Shown here piece after piece: positions 1 through 6,372 of a stretch of DNA of 9,137 nucleotides. Each line of letters begins with the position of its first letter. Within the stretch, counting starts at the first letter, position 1. The DNA comes from Streptomyces sp. NRRL F-5123 (GTDB taxonomy: Bacteria; Actinomycetota; Actinomycetes; Streptomycetales; Streptomycetaceae). Location: positions 1 to 9,137 of the forward strand of contig NZ_JOHY01000106.1 of the NCBI RefSeq assembly GCF_000721495.1. The letters run 5' to 3'. The notes beneath the pieces are model-generated. The model saw only the letters and a list, made by a program, of their open reading frames with translations, was not told the origin of the DNA and made no database searches. The position numbers and the translations under genes are program-made.

Positions 1-59
1 CACCCCTGAACGCCTTCCAGATCGCCTTCGAAGGCCGGCTCACCCCGGCCAACAACTGA
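1..59 (+). CDS. IS256/Mutator-type transposase, C-terminal end (partial)
   Basis: The window opens inside a reading frame (codons from base 3) that ends in TGA at 57-59. The visible tail reads PLNAFQIAFEGRLTPANN. The pattern LNAF-x-I-x-F-x-GRL near the extreme C-terminus is what I recall for actinobacterial IS256/Mutator DDE transposases. Only 18 residues are visible, so no catalytic residue can be checked and the assignment rests on the tail motif. It is supported by the sequence just downstream (74-98), which resembles the terminal repeat of the IS256-like fragment at 1162-1372. The gene may be intact to the left of the window. Another transposase family with a similar tail is possible. Confidence 0.55.
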   Translation, partial: PLNAFQIAFEGRLTPANN

Positions 60-73
60 ACCCCAACAACCAA

Positions 74-98
74 GATCAGCCGTTAACTGGACACACCC
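74..98 (+). repeat. Probable right terminal inverted repeat of the IS256-like element
   Basis: This 25-base block follows the transposase stop. Aligned without gaps to 1348-1372, the end of the other IS256-like fragment in the same outward orientation, it matches at about 15 of 25 positions, including the shared last bases ACCC. The IS would therefore end at about base 98, 28 bases before the stop codon of the membrane-protein gene. Imperfect ends fit related but non-identical elements. The exact boundary cannot be fixed without a full copy. Confidence 0.4.
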
Positions 99-126
99 GC
101 TTGTCGCTGCGACACGTGAGCCGGCT

Positions 127-843
127 TCAGTGAAGGATGCTGACGGCTCGCGCGATGACGAGGAGGGAGGTGATGAGCGCGGAGACACTCTCAATGCTCA
201 TGAGCAGCTTGGCGCGGGTGGACAGCGGCATGGTGTCGGTCGGGCTGAAGGCGGTGGAGTTGGTGACGGAGACGTAGAGGTAGTCAACGAGGGTGGGGAC
301 CCAGTCGGAGGTGCTGCTGGCGCCGTCGGCGACTTCCTGGACGGTGTCGGCGTTCTCGTCCTGGGAGAATCGGAAGTCTGCCAAGGGGAGACGTTCTCGC
401 GGGCTTTGGGTGCGGGCGACCGGGCCGCCGCGGTCGAGTTCCCAGAAGGCCATCCCGAAGGCGATGATGTTGGTGAGCCAGACCTGCAGGGCGGCGACGA
501 GGAGAGGGCGCCCTTCTTCTGCATGCGCGTAGAGCAGGTCGTGGACGAGGATGCCCAAAGCGGTCAGGTTGCTCGCGACGATAACGAGTACCAGTGCCAG
601 GGACAGCACACGGAAGGTCCGGGTCTGCCGTGTCAGTCGGCGGGGGTTGATGGCGATGAGGGGGATCAGGAGCGTCAACTCCAATGCCGGCAGGACGAAG
701 CGCGGCGCGATCAGCAGCTGCTGCGGCAGCACCAGGTAGAGCGCGGCGGCCGCGAGTGTGGCGATCACGGCGGGAAGGCGGGGCTCGCCACGACGCTCGT
801 GGCGCGGGTGCCTGGTCCGCGCTTCGCTCCGGCTGTCGGCCAT
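127..843 (-). CDS. Polytopic membrane protein with pore-loop-like C-terminus (DUF1345-like)
   Basis: The protein has 238 residues from the ATG at 841-843. This start is preferred over the upstream GTG at 882 because a purine-rich AAGGGGGC lies 7-8 bases before it. Hydrophobic stretches lie near residues 24-38, 45-65, 78-105, 115-135 and 211-235. A polar, acidic loop at 140-182 separates the last pair. Just before the final helix, residues 187-206 read DYLYVSVTNSTAFSPTDTMP, which has the shape of a channel pore loop (helix, T-x-T-x-F, turn, helix) but no canonical GYGD filter. Streptomyces proteins of this kind are usually annotated as DUF1345 or hypothetical. Ion conduction is inference from shape only. 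The gene lies between two IS256-like ends and looks intact. A 20-bp hairpin sits about 85 bases upstream of its start. Confidence 0.8.
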   Translation of the reverse strand: MADSRSEARTRHPRHERRGEPRLPAVIATLAAAALYLVLPQQLLIAPRFVLPALELTLLIPLIAINPRRLTRQTRTFRVLSLALVLVIVASNLTALGILVHDLLYAHAEEGRPLLVAALQVWLTNIIAFGMAFWELDRGGPVARTQSPRERLPLADFRFSQDENADTVQEVADGASSTSDWVPTLVDYLYVSVTNSTAFSPTDTMPLSTRAKLLMSIESVSALITSLLVIARAVSILH

Positions 844-926
844 CAACGGTGCCCCCTTGTTTTCCGACGCCGGTCTCCGCACGGCACACAGTCAGGGCCA
901 GGCGAGCCGAGCACCAAGATGACGGC

Positions 927-969
927 ACGATCCTGCTGCCAGGGCATAGTGCCCTGGCAGCAGGATCGT
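927..969. terminator. Perfect 20-bp inverted repeat with 3-nt loop
   Basis: Arms 927-946 and 950-969 are exact reverse complements around the loop TAG. A stem this long and GC-rich is strong in RNA read from either strand. No T-run follows on either side, but many Streptomyces terminators lack one. It lies upstream of the membrane-protein gene (start 843, minus) and beside insertion-sequence debris. It could therefore be a terminator insulating that gene from leftward transcription, an operator, or a repeat left by a mobile element. Confidence 0.6.
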
Positions 970-983
970 ATGCACACACCGGC

Positions 984-1090
984 GGGAGCCGGACGTGTTT
1001 GCCGAGGACTTCGGCCCCATCGATCTCCCGGAATGGTCTGGATCAGCTCGATCCCATGGCCGCGAGGCCACTCGATTGAGGCTCCCGTCA
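984..1090 (-). pseudogene. Possible remnant of a HATPase_c_2 (anti-sigma-like) ATP-binding domain
   Basis: On the minus strand one frame reads RGHGIELIQTIPGDRWG and, after a one-base shift near 1011, the adjacent frame continues AEVLGKHVRLPP. Joined, this resembles the C-terminal G2-box region of Streptomyces anti-sigma-like ATP-binding proteins (pattern RG-hydrophobic-x-LV-x-x-x-ADRWG...K-x-V-W). The similarity is short and needs a frameshift. No N or G1 box is visible and the joined frame does not stop at a sensible place. It is listed because nothing else explains 970-1161. Chance resemblance remains quite possible. Confidence 0.22.
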
Positions 1091-1161
1091 AAACCAAGGC
1101 CGGCAACGTGCCAGGGCGTGACGTGGCGAGCGCCTGTCGTAAACGTACAAAGGTCTGCCCG

Positions 1162-1323
1162 TTATGAGGCACGCTCCCCAGGAGCAACGACCCTCGGGAC
1201 CAGCCCGCCCGCGCGGGCCCGGCCGACCAACCGCCCGATCAACTGCTCGTCCAGCAGGTCCGCCGCCAACTCAACCGGACGGACCTCCTCCGCCGCCTCA
1301 ACCGAGGCAGTCACGTCGCTCAT
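1162..1323 (-). pseudogene. IS256/Mutator-type transposase, N-terminal fragment
   Basis: A 53-codon minus-strand frame starts at the ATG at 1321-1323 and ends in TAA at 1162-1164. It contains VELAADLLDEQLIGRLVGRA, which I recognise as the N-terminal region of actinobacterial IS256 transposases. In those the next residues are a GL-x-L-x-GEGGLLQQLTK-like stretch. Here the match stops after GGL and runs to a stop within 13 codons, so the DDE catalytic domain of a roughly 400-residue protein is missing. An IS-end-like sequence lies upstream at 1348-1372. Its orientation is opposite to the transposase tail at 1-59, so the two fragments belong to different copies. Confidence 0.65.
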
Positions 1324-1331
1324 CAGGTGCT

Positions 1332-1372
1332 ACTCCCGTGATCGGGAGTTACACCGAAGACCGTACAGACCC
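1332..1372 (-). repeat. IS256-like element end with small hairpin
   Basis: Bases 1348-1372 form the presumed outer end of the truncated IS: they lie directly upstream of its start codon and resemble 74-98. Inside it, ACTCCCG at 1332-1338 and CGGGAGT at 1343-1349 form a 7-bp stem with a 4-base loop. Such a stem could limit read-through translation from outside, but that role is inference. Bases 1373-1466 hold no recognisable gene. Confidence 0.45.
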
Positions 1373-1466
1373 GCGGCGGGACCGTCGCGTGTCCTGCGCA
1401 GCGCACCTGGCGTCCACGCCACTACGCGGCCGGCAACCGGCGTCCGGGTCCGCCGCGGCCGCCGCG

Positions 1467-1937
1467 TCAGCCGGACGGCTGCGGCCCGCCGTGGTCACGC
1501 AGTGGCCAGACGCTCGGCCCGCGCTGTTCGCAGGTGTCGAGCAGCCGGGGGAGTGAGCCGAGGGTGTTGCGCCAAAGGCCGGTGGCGGAGGTGCAGTCGG
1601 AGTCGTGCAGCAGGACGGTGCCGCCGCCGCGCAGGTCGCGGGCGACGGTGTCGTGCACGCTGTCGGACGTGGCCCGCGCCCGCCAGTCCCTGGCCCACGC
1701 CGTCCACAGCACGGGGGTGAGGCCGAGCCGCCCGCACGCCAGATGTGTCGCGCCGGTCATGACTCCGTAGGGTGGCCGGAACAGCTGCGGCGCCGCGCCG
1801 GTCAAGTCGCCGATCAGGTCCCGCGCACGTGCCAGGTCGTCGTGGGTGGACCGCGGGCCGCGTGTCAGCAGCGGGCGGTGGGCCCAGCCGTGCGCGGCGA
1901 TCTCGTGCCCTGCCTGCGACATCTCGCTCACGAGCCC
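1467..1937 (-). pseudogene. Polysaccharide deacetylase (NodB homology domain), truncated at the N-terminus
   Basis: The minus-strand frame stays open to 2048 (193 codons), but recognisable homology begins only near residue 38 (about base 1937). Visible NodB motifs are the metal-binding HGWAH at 53-57, RPPYG at 91-95 and LLHD at 146-149. The first motif, T-F-D-D-G, which supplies the catalytic base aspartate, is absent, and the first 37 residues are low-complexity sequence unlike the family. Roughly 60-80 residues of a usual 210-250-residue protein are gone. Family members are metal-dependent amidohydrolases that remove acetyl groups from chitin-like or peptidoglycan sugars. Without motif 1 activity is not expected. 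The break lies in a less GC-rich stretch (about 1937-1985), just before the divergent membrane-protein gene at 2091. Confidence 0.75.
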
Positions 1938-2090
1938 GGAACTACTACACGATGTTGAATCTGGGGAAGCCTCACGACCAGGGCATTCCGCGGTGCCGGA
2001 CGGCGCGTCGAGTGGTCCCGACCGGCCGGTGCGGACAGAGTCGGCCAAGCGGCCCGCACGTGCCGCCGCACCGACGATCTGAGGTCGCTG
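1938..2090. other. Deletion junction and upstream region of the GT-C-like gene
   Basis: These bases separate the broken deacetylase from the divergent gene at 2091. Bases 1937-1985 are noticeably less GC-rich than their flanks and match nothing I recognise. The part nearest 2091 must hold or adjoin that gene's promoter, but I see no convincing -35/-10 pair. GAGG at 2081-2084, six bases before the ATG, is its ribosome binding site. Confidence 0.4.
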
Positions 2091-3569
2091 ATGTCAGACA
2101 GGCTCCAGGTACGTGCCCGCCCGCTGCCGGCCACGCACTCGACCGCATCGGCGCAGTCCGTCGGCCGGGTGGCCGCGGTCTGCGCCGTCTTCGTACTCGC
2201 CCAGCTCGTCCTCGCCGTGCCCGGCTCCGGCCTGGGCTGGGACGAGACCGTCTACACCAGCCAGGTCGCCGCGCACGTCCCCGCCGCCTTCTTCAGTGCG
2301 CCCCGGGCCCGCGGCGTCTCTCTGCTGGCCGCACCCGTCGCGACCCTGACATCGTCCACCGCGGCCCTGCGGATCTATCTCGCGGTGCTGTCCGGCGCCG
2401 GGCTCTTCGTGTCGCTGCGCGTGTGGCGTCCGCTGCTGCCCGCCCGGGTGCTCGCGCTCGCCGGTGGCCTGTTCGCCGGACTGTGGATCACCCTGCTGTA
2501 CGGGTCACAGGTCATGCCCAACCTCTGGAGTGCCTACGGTGCGCTGGCCGCCGTCGGATGCCTGCTGCGCGCAGCGCGCGACCGTGGGGACCGCGCGGCC
2601 CTCGCGGGGCTGGCCGTCGCGGTTGCGCTGGTCGGCCTCATGCGCCCGCCGGACGCGGTGTGGCTCGTGCTGCCGCTGGCCGGCGCCGCCCTGACCGTCC
2701 GCCGGTGGCGACACCCCGTGGTGTTCGCGGTCCTTGCGGCGGGCCTGCTGGCGGGCTGTGCGGAATGGGTGATCGAGGCCTATGTCCGTTACGGCGGCCT
2801 GGCCGCCAGGCTGCACCGGGCCAGCGCGATCGAGGGCGGCCTCGGCCTGCACTTCGCCGTCGACGACCAGATCCGTGCGCTGGACGGCCGCACGCTGTGC
2901 CGCCCGTGCGACGTGCCCTGGCGGCACCGGGCGAACTCGGCCTGGTGGTTCGCGCTGCCCCTGCTGGCCGCGGGCGGCGCGGCCGCGGCCTGGCGCGGCC
3001 GTCGGGCGACCGTCTGCTTGCCGCTGCTGACCGCCGGATTCCTCGCCGTTCCGTATCTGTTCACCGTGGGCTACGCCGCTCCCCGGTTCCTGCTGCCCTC
3101 CTATGCGCTGCTGGCGATCCCGGTCGCCGAGTGCCTGTGGCGGCTGGTCCGCGACAGCGCGGGCCGGCTGCGGCCGGTCGCGACCGCCGCGGTCGCCCTC
3201 GCACTGTGCGGCCATCTGGCGGTCCAAGGCGGGGTCCTCCTCGCCGCGGTGGGCAACAACCGGCAGGCGCGCGAGCACTACGAGGCCTTGGCCGAGAGCC
3301 TGCACGCGAACGGTGTACGGCCACCCTGCCTGCTGTCCGGCGACTCGGCGGTCCCGCTCGCCTTCTACGCCGGCTGCGCATCGCGCCAGACGGCGGGCTC
3401 CGACCGGAGCATCACCGTGGCCGGACTCCTGGCAGCAGCCGGTCACCGGCCGGTGGCGGTGCTCGTCGCGGCAGGCGACCGCGCTCCCGCCTTCGCGCGC
3501 CAATGGCGTTCAGCCGCACTCGCGGCGCCATCCGGCTCGGCCGCTTACCGCGCCTACTTCCCCCGGTGA
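2091..3569 (+). CDS. Polytopic membrane protein, GT-C glycosyltransferase-like
   Basis: The protein has 492 residues; the ATG is preceded by GAGG at a 6-base spacing. After a polar N-terminus of about 26 residues, the first helix (27-43) is followed by GLGWDETVYTSQVA with D51-E52. An acidic D/DE in the first outer loop is the hallmark of GT-C glycosyltransferases that use lipid-linked sugar donors, such as the GT39, GT83 and GT87 types. About ten further hydrophobic stretches run to residue 395. A soluble tail of about 95 residues follows, with conserved-looking LLSGDSAVPLAFYAGC, typical of these proteins. The likely role is transfer of a sugar to a cell-envelope acceptor on the outer face of the membrane; donor and acceptor are unknown. 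It is divergent from the broken deacetylase and separated by 298 bases from the phosphatase gene, so it is probably transcribed alone. The very high GC3 marks it as long-resident sequence. Confidence 0.75.
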   Translation: MSDRLQVRARPLPATHSTASAQSVGRVAAVCAVFVLAQLVLAVPGSGLGWDETVYTSQVAAHVPAAFFSAPRARGVSLLAAPVATLTSSTAALRIYLAVLSGAGLFVSLRVWRPLLPARVLALAGGLFAGLWITLLYGSQVMPNLWSAYGALAAVGCLLRAARDRGDRAALAGLAVAVALVGLMRPPDAVWLVLPLAGAALTVRRWRHPVVFAVLAAGLLAGCAEWVIEAYVRYGGLAARLHRASAIEGGLGLHFAVDDQIRALDGRTLCRPCDVPWRHRANSAWWFALPLLAAGGAAAAWRGRRATVCLPLLTAGFLAVPYLFTVGYAAPRFLLPSYALLAIPVAECLWRLVRDSAGRLRPVATAAVALALCGHLAVQGGVLLAAVGNNRQAREHYEALAESLHANGVRPPCLLSGDSAVPLAFYAGCASRQTAGSDRSITVAGLLAAAGHRPVAVLVAAGDRAPAFARQWRSAALAAPSGSAAYRAYFPR

Positions 3570-3867
3570 AGAGGCCCTTTCGCTCTGGACCGTCCGCCAC
3601 CGCCACCGCCACCGCCCCCGAGCCACTGGGCGCGACGTCGGACGCCGCGGCGTAGTGCCGGCGAACTCGTCAGCCCTGACTCGGCTGACCGCACCGGCGG
3701 ACCGAGCGACGGGGGCGCACGGCGAACGTGACGACGGTCGGACATCTGTTGGGGCGTGAGGCCTCGTTCGGTCTGTGTTCACGACCCGTTCTCCCACCCG
3801 CCGATGCGAGTGTCACCTGCCGTCGCCACTCTTGGGCGATTTACCGACACGCGCCTGGAGGCGGTAC
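3570..3867 (+). other. Intergenic region with short CGCCAC repeat
   Basis: I see no gene here. A hexamer CGCCAC repeats three times with a partial fourth copy (3595-3616). The phosphatase frame stays open back to 3775, but no signal peptide or ribosome binding site supports a start before 3868. The promoter of the phosphatase gene should lie here; no clear -35/-10 pair stands out. Confidence 0.5.
3857..3861 (+). promoter_or_regulatory. Ribosome binding site fixing the phosphatase start
   Basis: GGAGG lies six bases before the ATG at 3868. A second ATG at 3874 would be 12 bases away. The open frame extends upstream to 3775, so this site decides the start: it puts a twin-arginine signal right at the N-terminus. 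Confidence 0.75.
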
Positions 3868-5457
3868 ATGGTGATGTCCGAGAACGAACAGCCGGCACGC
3901 AGGACGGTGCTGCGGGGCACGGCCGCAGCCGGTGCGCTGGTGGCGGCGCCCGCATCGACGCTGCTGTGGGCGCGGCCCGCGGTGGCCGGGACGCCGGGGC
4001 CCGAGCAGGTCCACCTGCAGTTCGGCAACGACCCGTCCCGGGAGATGACGGTCTCCTGGGCGACCGCCGCGTCCGTACGCAAGCCACGGCTGCGACTGGG
4101 CACCGTGCACGGCGAGTTCGGGCGTACACAGCAGGCCGAGACCAGGACGTACGTGGACGGTCTGAACAAGGTCGAGACGTACACCCACCACACCGCTCTG
4201 CGCGGGCTGCGCCCCGACACCTCCTACGTCTACGAGGTCTCGCACGACGGTGCCGCCCCGGTGCGCGGCACCTTCCGTACGGCTCCCGGGCGGGAGCGGG
4301 CCGCCTTCCGCTTCACCAGCTTCGGCGACCTCGGCGCGGGCAGCAACGACTGGGCCAAGTCCTCCATCAACGGGGCGGCCGCGGTCCGCAACGTCGAGCG
4401 GTTCGACCCGCTCTTCCACCTGCTCAACGGCGACCTGTCGTACGCCAACAACAACCAGGAGCTGCAGCCGCAGTGCTGGGACGCGTTCATGAACAACATG
4501 GCCGTCTCCGCCGCCAAGCGGCCCTGGATGGCCTCCCCGGGCAACCACGAGGTCGAGGCGGGCGGCGGCGAGTTGGGGTACGCGTCCTGGCACACCCGGT
4601 TCGCCTTCCCCGACAACGGCACCCGCGACTACTGCGGCAACTGGTACAGCTTCCAGGTCGGTTCCGTTCTCTTCCTCGCCCTGGACGGCAACGACATCGT
4701 CATCGAGGACGACGCGAGCATCGACCCGGTCACCGGCCAGTCGGTGTACATCAGCGGCTACAGCCAGGGCGCCCAGGTGCGGTGGCTGGAGCGGACGCTG
4801 GCGGTGGCGCGGGCCGGGCGCGAGGTCGACTGGATCGTGGTGTCGATGCACCAGTTCGCGATGGGGTCGTCCGCGACGAGCCACGGCGGCGACATCAACA
4901 TCCGGCAGCTGCTGCTGCCGCTGTTCGACCGCTACAGCGTGGACCTGGTGCTGTGCGGGCACGACCACGACTACGAGCGCACCCACCCGGTACGAGGCAC
5001 CGACCCCGACAGCCTGCTGCGGCCCGCCGTGGTGGACGACCGGCTGGATGACATCGACACCTCCAAGGGCACCGTCCACCTGATCCTGGGCGGCGGCGGT
5101 ACGGCGTCGCACGACGACGTCTACCTCGGCGACTCCACGGGCGACGGCGTGCCGGACGCGACCGTGCGCACCAAGCGGCTGCCCTTCAAAGCCGATCCGG
5201 ACGCCACGGAGAAGGCCACCTGGTCGGCGGTGCGCGACCCCGACACCCGATTCCCCTTCGGCCTCGCGGTCTTCGACGTCGACCCGGGCCGACTGCCCGG
5301 CGGGCGTACGGAGATCACCGTGAGCTACTACCACACACCTGCGGTGACCACCGCGAACCCCTTCCCCGAGCCGGTGCTCTACGACCGGTTCACCGTGCAC
5401 CGCAACCGCCGCGACGGGCAGGAGCACGAGGGCCTTCACGGGCATGGACGCCGCTGA
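3868..5457 (+). CDS. Secreted purple acid phosphatase-type metallophosphoesterase (Tat signal)
   Basis: The protein has 529 residues from the ATG at 3868. Residues 11-41 form a twin-arginine signal: RRTVLRG, a hydrophobic stretch, then AVAG. A fibronectin-III-like N-domain (about 44-138) includes VHLQFGNDPSREMTVSWAT. The metallophosphatase core shows the purple acid phosphatase blocks in order: FGDLG (D154), NGDLSY (D189, Y192), PGNHE (N226, H227), VSMH (H328) and GHDHDYER (H365, H367). Together these supply the seven ligands of the Fe(III)-M(II) centre; the tyrosine gives the purple colour in the family. The family hydrolyses phosphomonoesters, sometimes also diesters, outside the cell; the substrate is not shown by sequence. 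Tat export fits a protein that folds with its metals in the cytoplasm. No Pho box is recognised by eye, so phosphate regulation is only an expectation. All ligands are present and the gene appears intact. Confidence 0.92.
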   Translation: MVMSENEQPARRTVLRGTAAAGALVAAPASTLLWARPAVAGTPGPEQVHLQFGNDPSREMTVSWATAASVRKPRLRLGTVHGEFGRTQQAETRTYVDGLNKVETYTHHTALRGLRPDTSYVYEVSHDGAAPVRGTFRTAPGRERAAFRFTSFGDLGAGSNDWAKSSINGAAAVRNVERFDPLFHLLNGDLSYANNNQELQPQCWDAFMNNMAVSAAKRPWMASPGNHEVEAGGGELGYASWHTRFAFPDNGTRDYCGNWYSFQVGSVLFLALDGNDIVIEDDASIDPVTGQSVYISGYSQGAQVRWLERTLAVARAGREVDWIVVSMHQFAMGSSATSHGGDINIRQLLLPLFDRYSVDLVLCGHDHDYERTHPVRGTDPDSLLRPAVVDDRLDDIDTSKGTVHLILGGGGTASHDDVYLGDSTGDGVPDATVRTKRLPFKADPDATEKATWSAVRDPDTRFPFGLAVFDVDPGRLPGGRTEITVSYYHTPAVTTANPFPEPVLYDRFTVHRNRRDGQEHEGLHGHGRR

Positions 5458-5496
5458 GCTGCACGGCGGAAAGAAGGGCGCCCACCGAGCGGCCGA

Positions 5497-5510
5497 CCGA
5501 AGGGCTTCGG
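5497..5510 (+). terminator. Small hairpin after the phosphatase gene
   Basis: CCGAAG and CTTCGG pair around a 2-base loop, 40 bases after the phosphatase stop. The stem is short and has no T-run, so this is a weak candidate terminator. The rest of 5458-5611 shows no convincing gene. Confidence 0.25.
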
Positions 5511-5611
5511 CTGGAAGGACCTCCGCGACCTGGTGATCCGGCCAACGCGACATCGGCAACCTGGCCGCCGCCGACCTCACTTGCGGCGCCAGGTACGGCA
5601 GCATCATCGCC

Positions 5612-5875
5612 ATGTCTTTGCTGACCTGGGACTACGACGGTGATCTCTTCTGCGCCCTCACCACCATGGGCGCAGACGAGGGCCGGACGCATATCGAACT
5701 CAGCGAGGCCCGCATGGTCCCGGGCGGAGCCTCTTCCACGCCTGCTTCGCCGGCTCCAGGGCCGACAGTTGCGACGGTGCTTGTTTACGCACCCGAGGAG
5801 GAGAAGCCGGCAGAGGTCTCCTTCGACGCGGCGCATCAGGACGCCGGCTACACGCAGATCGGCGGATCCGGATAG
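5612..5875 (+). CDS. Hypothetical protein, possibly a fragment
   Basis: An 87-residue frame starts at the ATG at 5612 and reads MSLLTWDYDGDLFCALTTMG early on. I do not recognise the family. The same frame stays open back to 5537 and continues in a protein-like way (NLAAADLTCGARYGSIIA), and no good ribosome binding site precedes 5612. The natural protein may therefore begin further upstream, making this the 3' remnant of a larger gene. The middle is rich in Ala, Ser and Pro. The last 28 bases overlap the convergent 3' end of the gene at 5848-6372. Composition and amino-acid pattern favour real or recently real coding, but no motif gives a role. Confidence 0.4.
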   Translation: MSLLTWDYDGDLFCALTTMGADEGRTHIELSEARMVPGGASSTPASPAPGPTVATVLVYAPEEEKPAEVSFDAAHQDAGYTQIGGSG

Positions 5876-6372
5876 GAGCACCCTGGGTACGTGGCACCCT
5901 CGTACTCGATGCCACCCTCCATCGTTTGATCGCACTCGGAGCATGAAACAACGAAATGCGGGTTGACGCGAAGGAAAGCTGAATTCTTCAGCTCGAAGAT
6001 CCTCTTGACCGAGCCCACTCCGTGTTCGCGAATTCCTTGCTGTAGGAATTCAAACGCGCCGAACGTGTGGCCGGATTTGCACTTGAAGCTTGCGAAGCGG
6101 AAGTTTCCGATCTCGACTCCCAACTCGGACTCGATTCTCGACTTCTCTTCGCTCGATACGGGCTCAAGTCGTGATGCTTTGATGCGCTCGGGCGTCCAGT
6201 GCAAGTCTCTCAGGGCACGGGCCTGCTTGCGAGACAGGTAGAAGGATGCGGTTCTTCCGCTCTTGACGGTCTCTTGCACGATGGCCACGACAGCTTCGTC
6301 GTCCGCTGAGATGACGGCCTTTCCGCTGTCGACGACAGCTTCGATATGGGCCAGCAAAGAATTGTCCACCAC
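5848..6372 (-). CDS. Hypothetical protein with putative zinc-binding Cys/His motifs
   Basis: The protein has 174 residues and belongs to no family I recognise. It starts with two consecutive GTG codons (6370-6372 and 6367-6369). A GGAAGGA sits 3 bases before the first and 6 before the second, so 6369 may be the true start. The N-terminal half (1-90) looks helical and charged, with SFYLSRKQARALRDLHWTPE at 43-62. The C-terminal half holds C98-x3-H102 and C144-x2-C147, an arrangement compatible with one zinc site, then a Cys-containing tail (C165, C173) rich in Gly, Tyr and Pro. There is no signal peptide or membrane segment. GC is about 52-57% where sampled, against 67-77% in the genes to the left, which suggests recent acquisition. 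It stands alone, convergent with 5612-5875. No function is claimed. Confidence 0.72.
   Translation of the reverse strand: MVDNSLLAHIEAVVDSGKAVISADDEAVVAIVQETVKSGRTASFYLSRKQARALRDLHWTPERIKASRLEPVSSEEKSRIESELGVEIGNFRFASFKCKSGHTFGAFEFLQQGIREHGVGSVKRIFELKNSAFLRVNPHFVVSCSECDQTMEGGIEYEGATYPGCSYPDPPICV

Noticed and set aside
130..1167. 345-codon plus-strand frame opposite the membrane-protein gene
   Set aside because: It is a Gly/Asp/Glu-rich shadow. The minus frame has clear hydrophobic helices and a ribosome binding site.
2505..3503. 332-codon minus-strand open frame inside the GT-C-like gene
   Set aside because: It is Gln/Arg/Gly-rich antisense shadow with no motif.
1772..3655. 627-codon plus-strand open frame overlapping the GT-C-like gene
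   Set aside because: It is Arg/Pro/Ala-rich shadow sequence without hydrophobic structure, and it crosses the deacetylase boundary. The frame at 2091-3569 has clear membrane helices and a ribosome site.
3775..3867. Upstream extension of the phosphatase (start at 3775)
   Set aside because: It would bury the twin-arginine signal 40 residues in, and no ribosome site precedes 3775. GGAGG before 3868 gives the better start.
3756..5051. 431-codon plus-strand frame overlapping the phosphatase
   Set aside because: It is the out-of-frame shadow of the phosphatase, rich in Arg, Gly and Pro.
3841..5613. 590-codon minus-strand open frame opposite the phosphatase
   Set aside because: It is antisense to a gene with all metal ligands. 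High GC leaves the reverse frame open, and its sequence is low-complexity Val/Ala/Arg/Gly without a domain.
5848..5920. Gly-Gly followed by a Cys/Tyr-rich tail considered as a peptide (RiPP) precursor
   Set aside because: At 174 residues the protein is long for a precursor, its upstream half looks like a folded domain, and no maturation or transport gene lies nearby.
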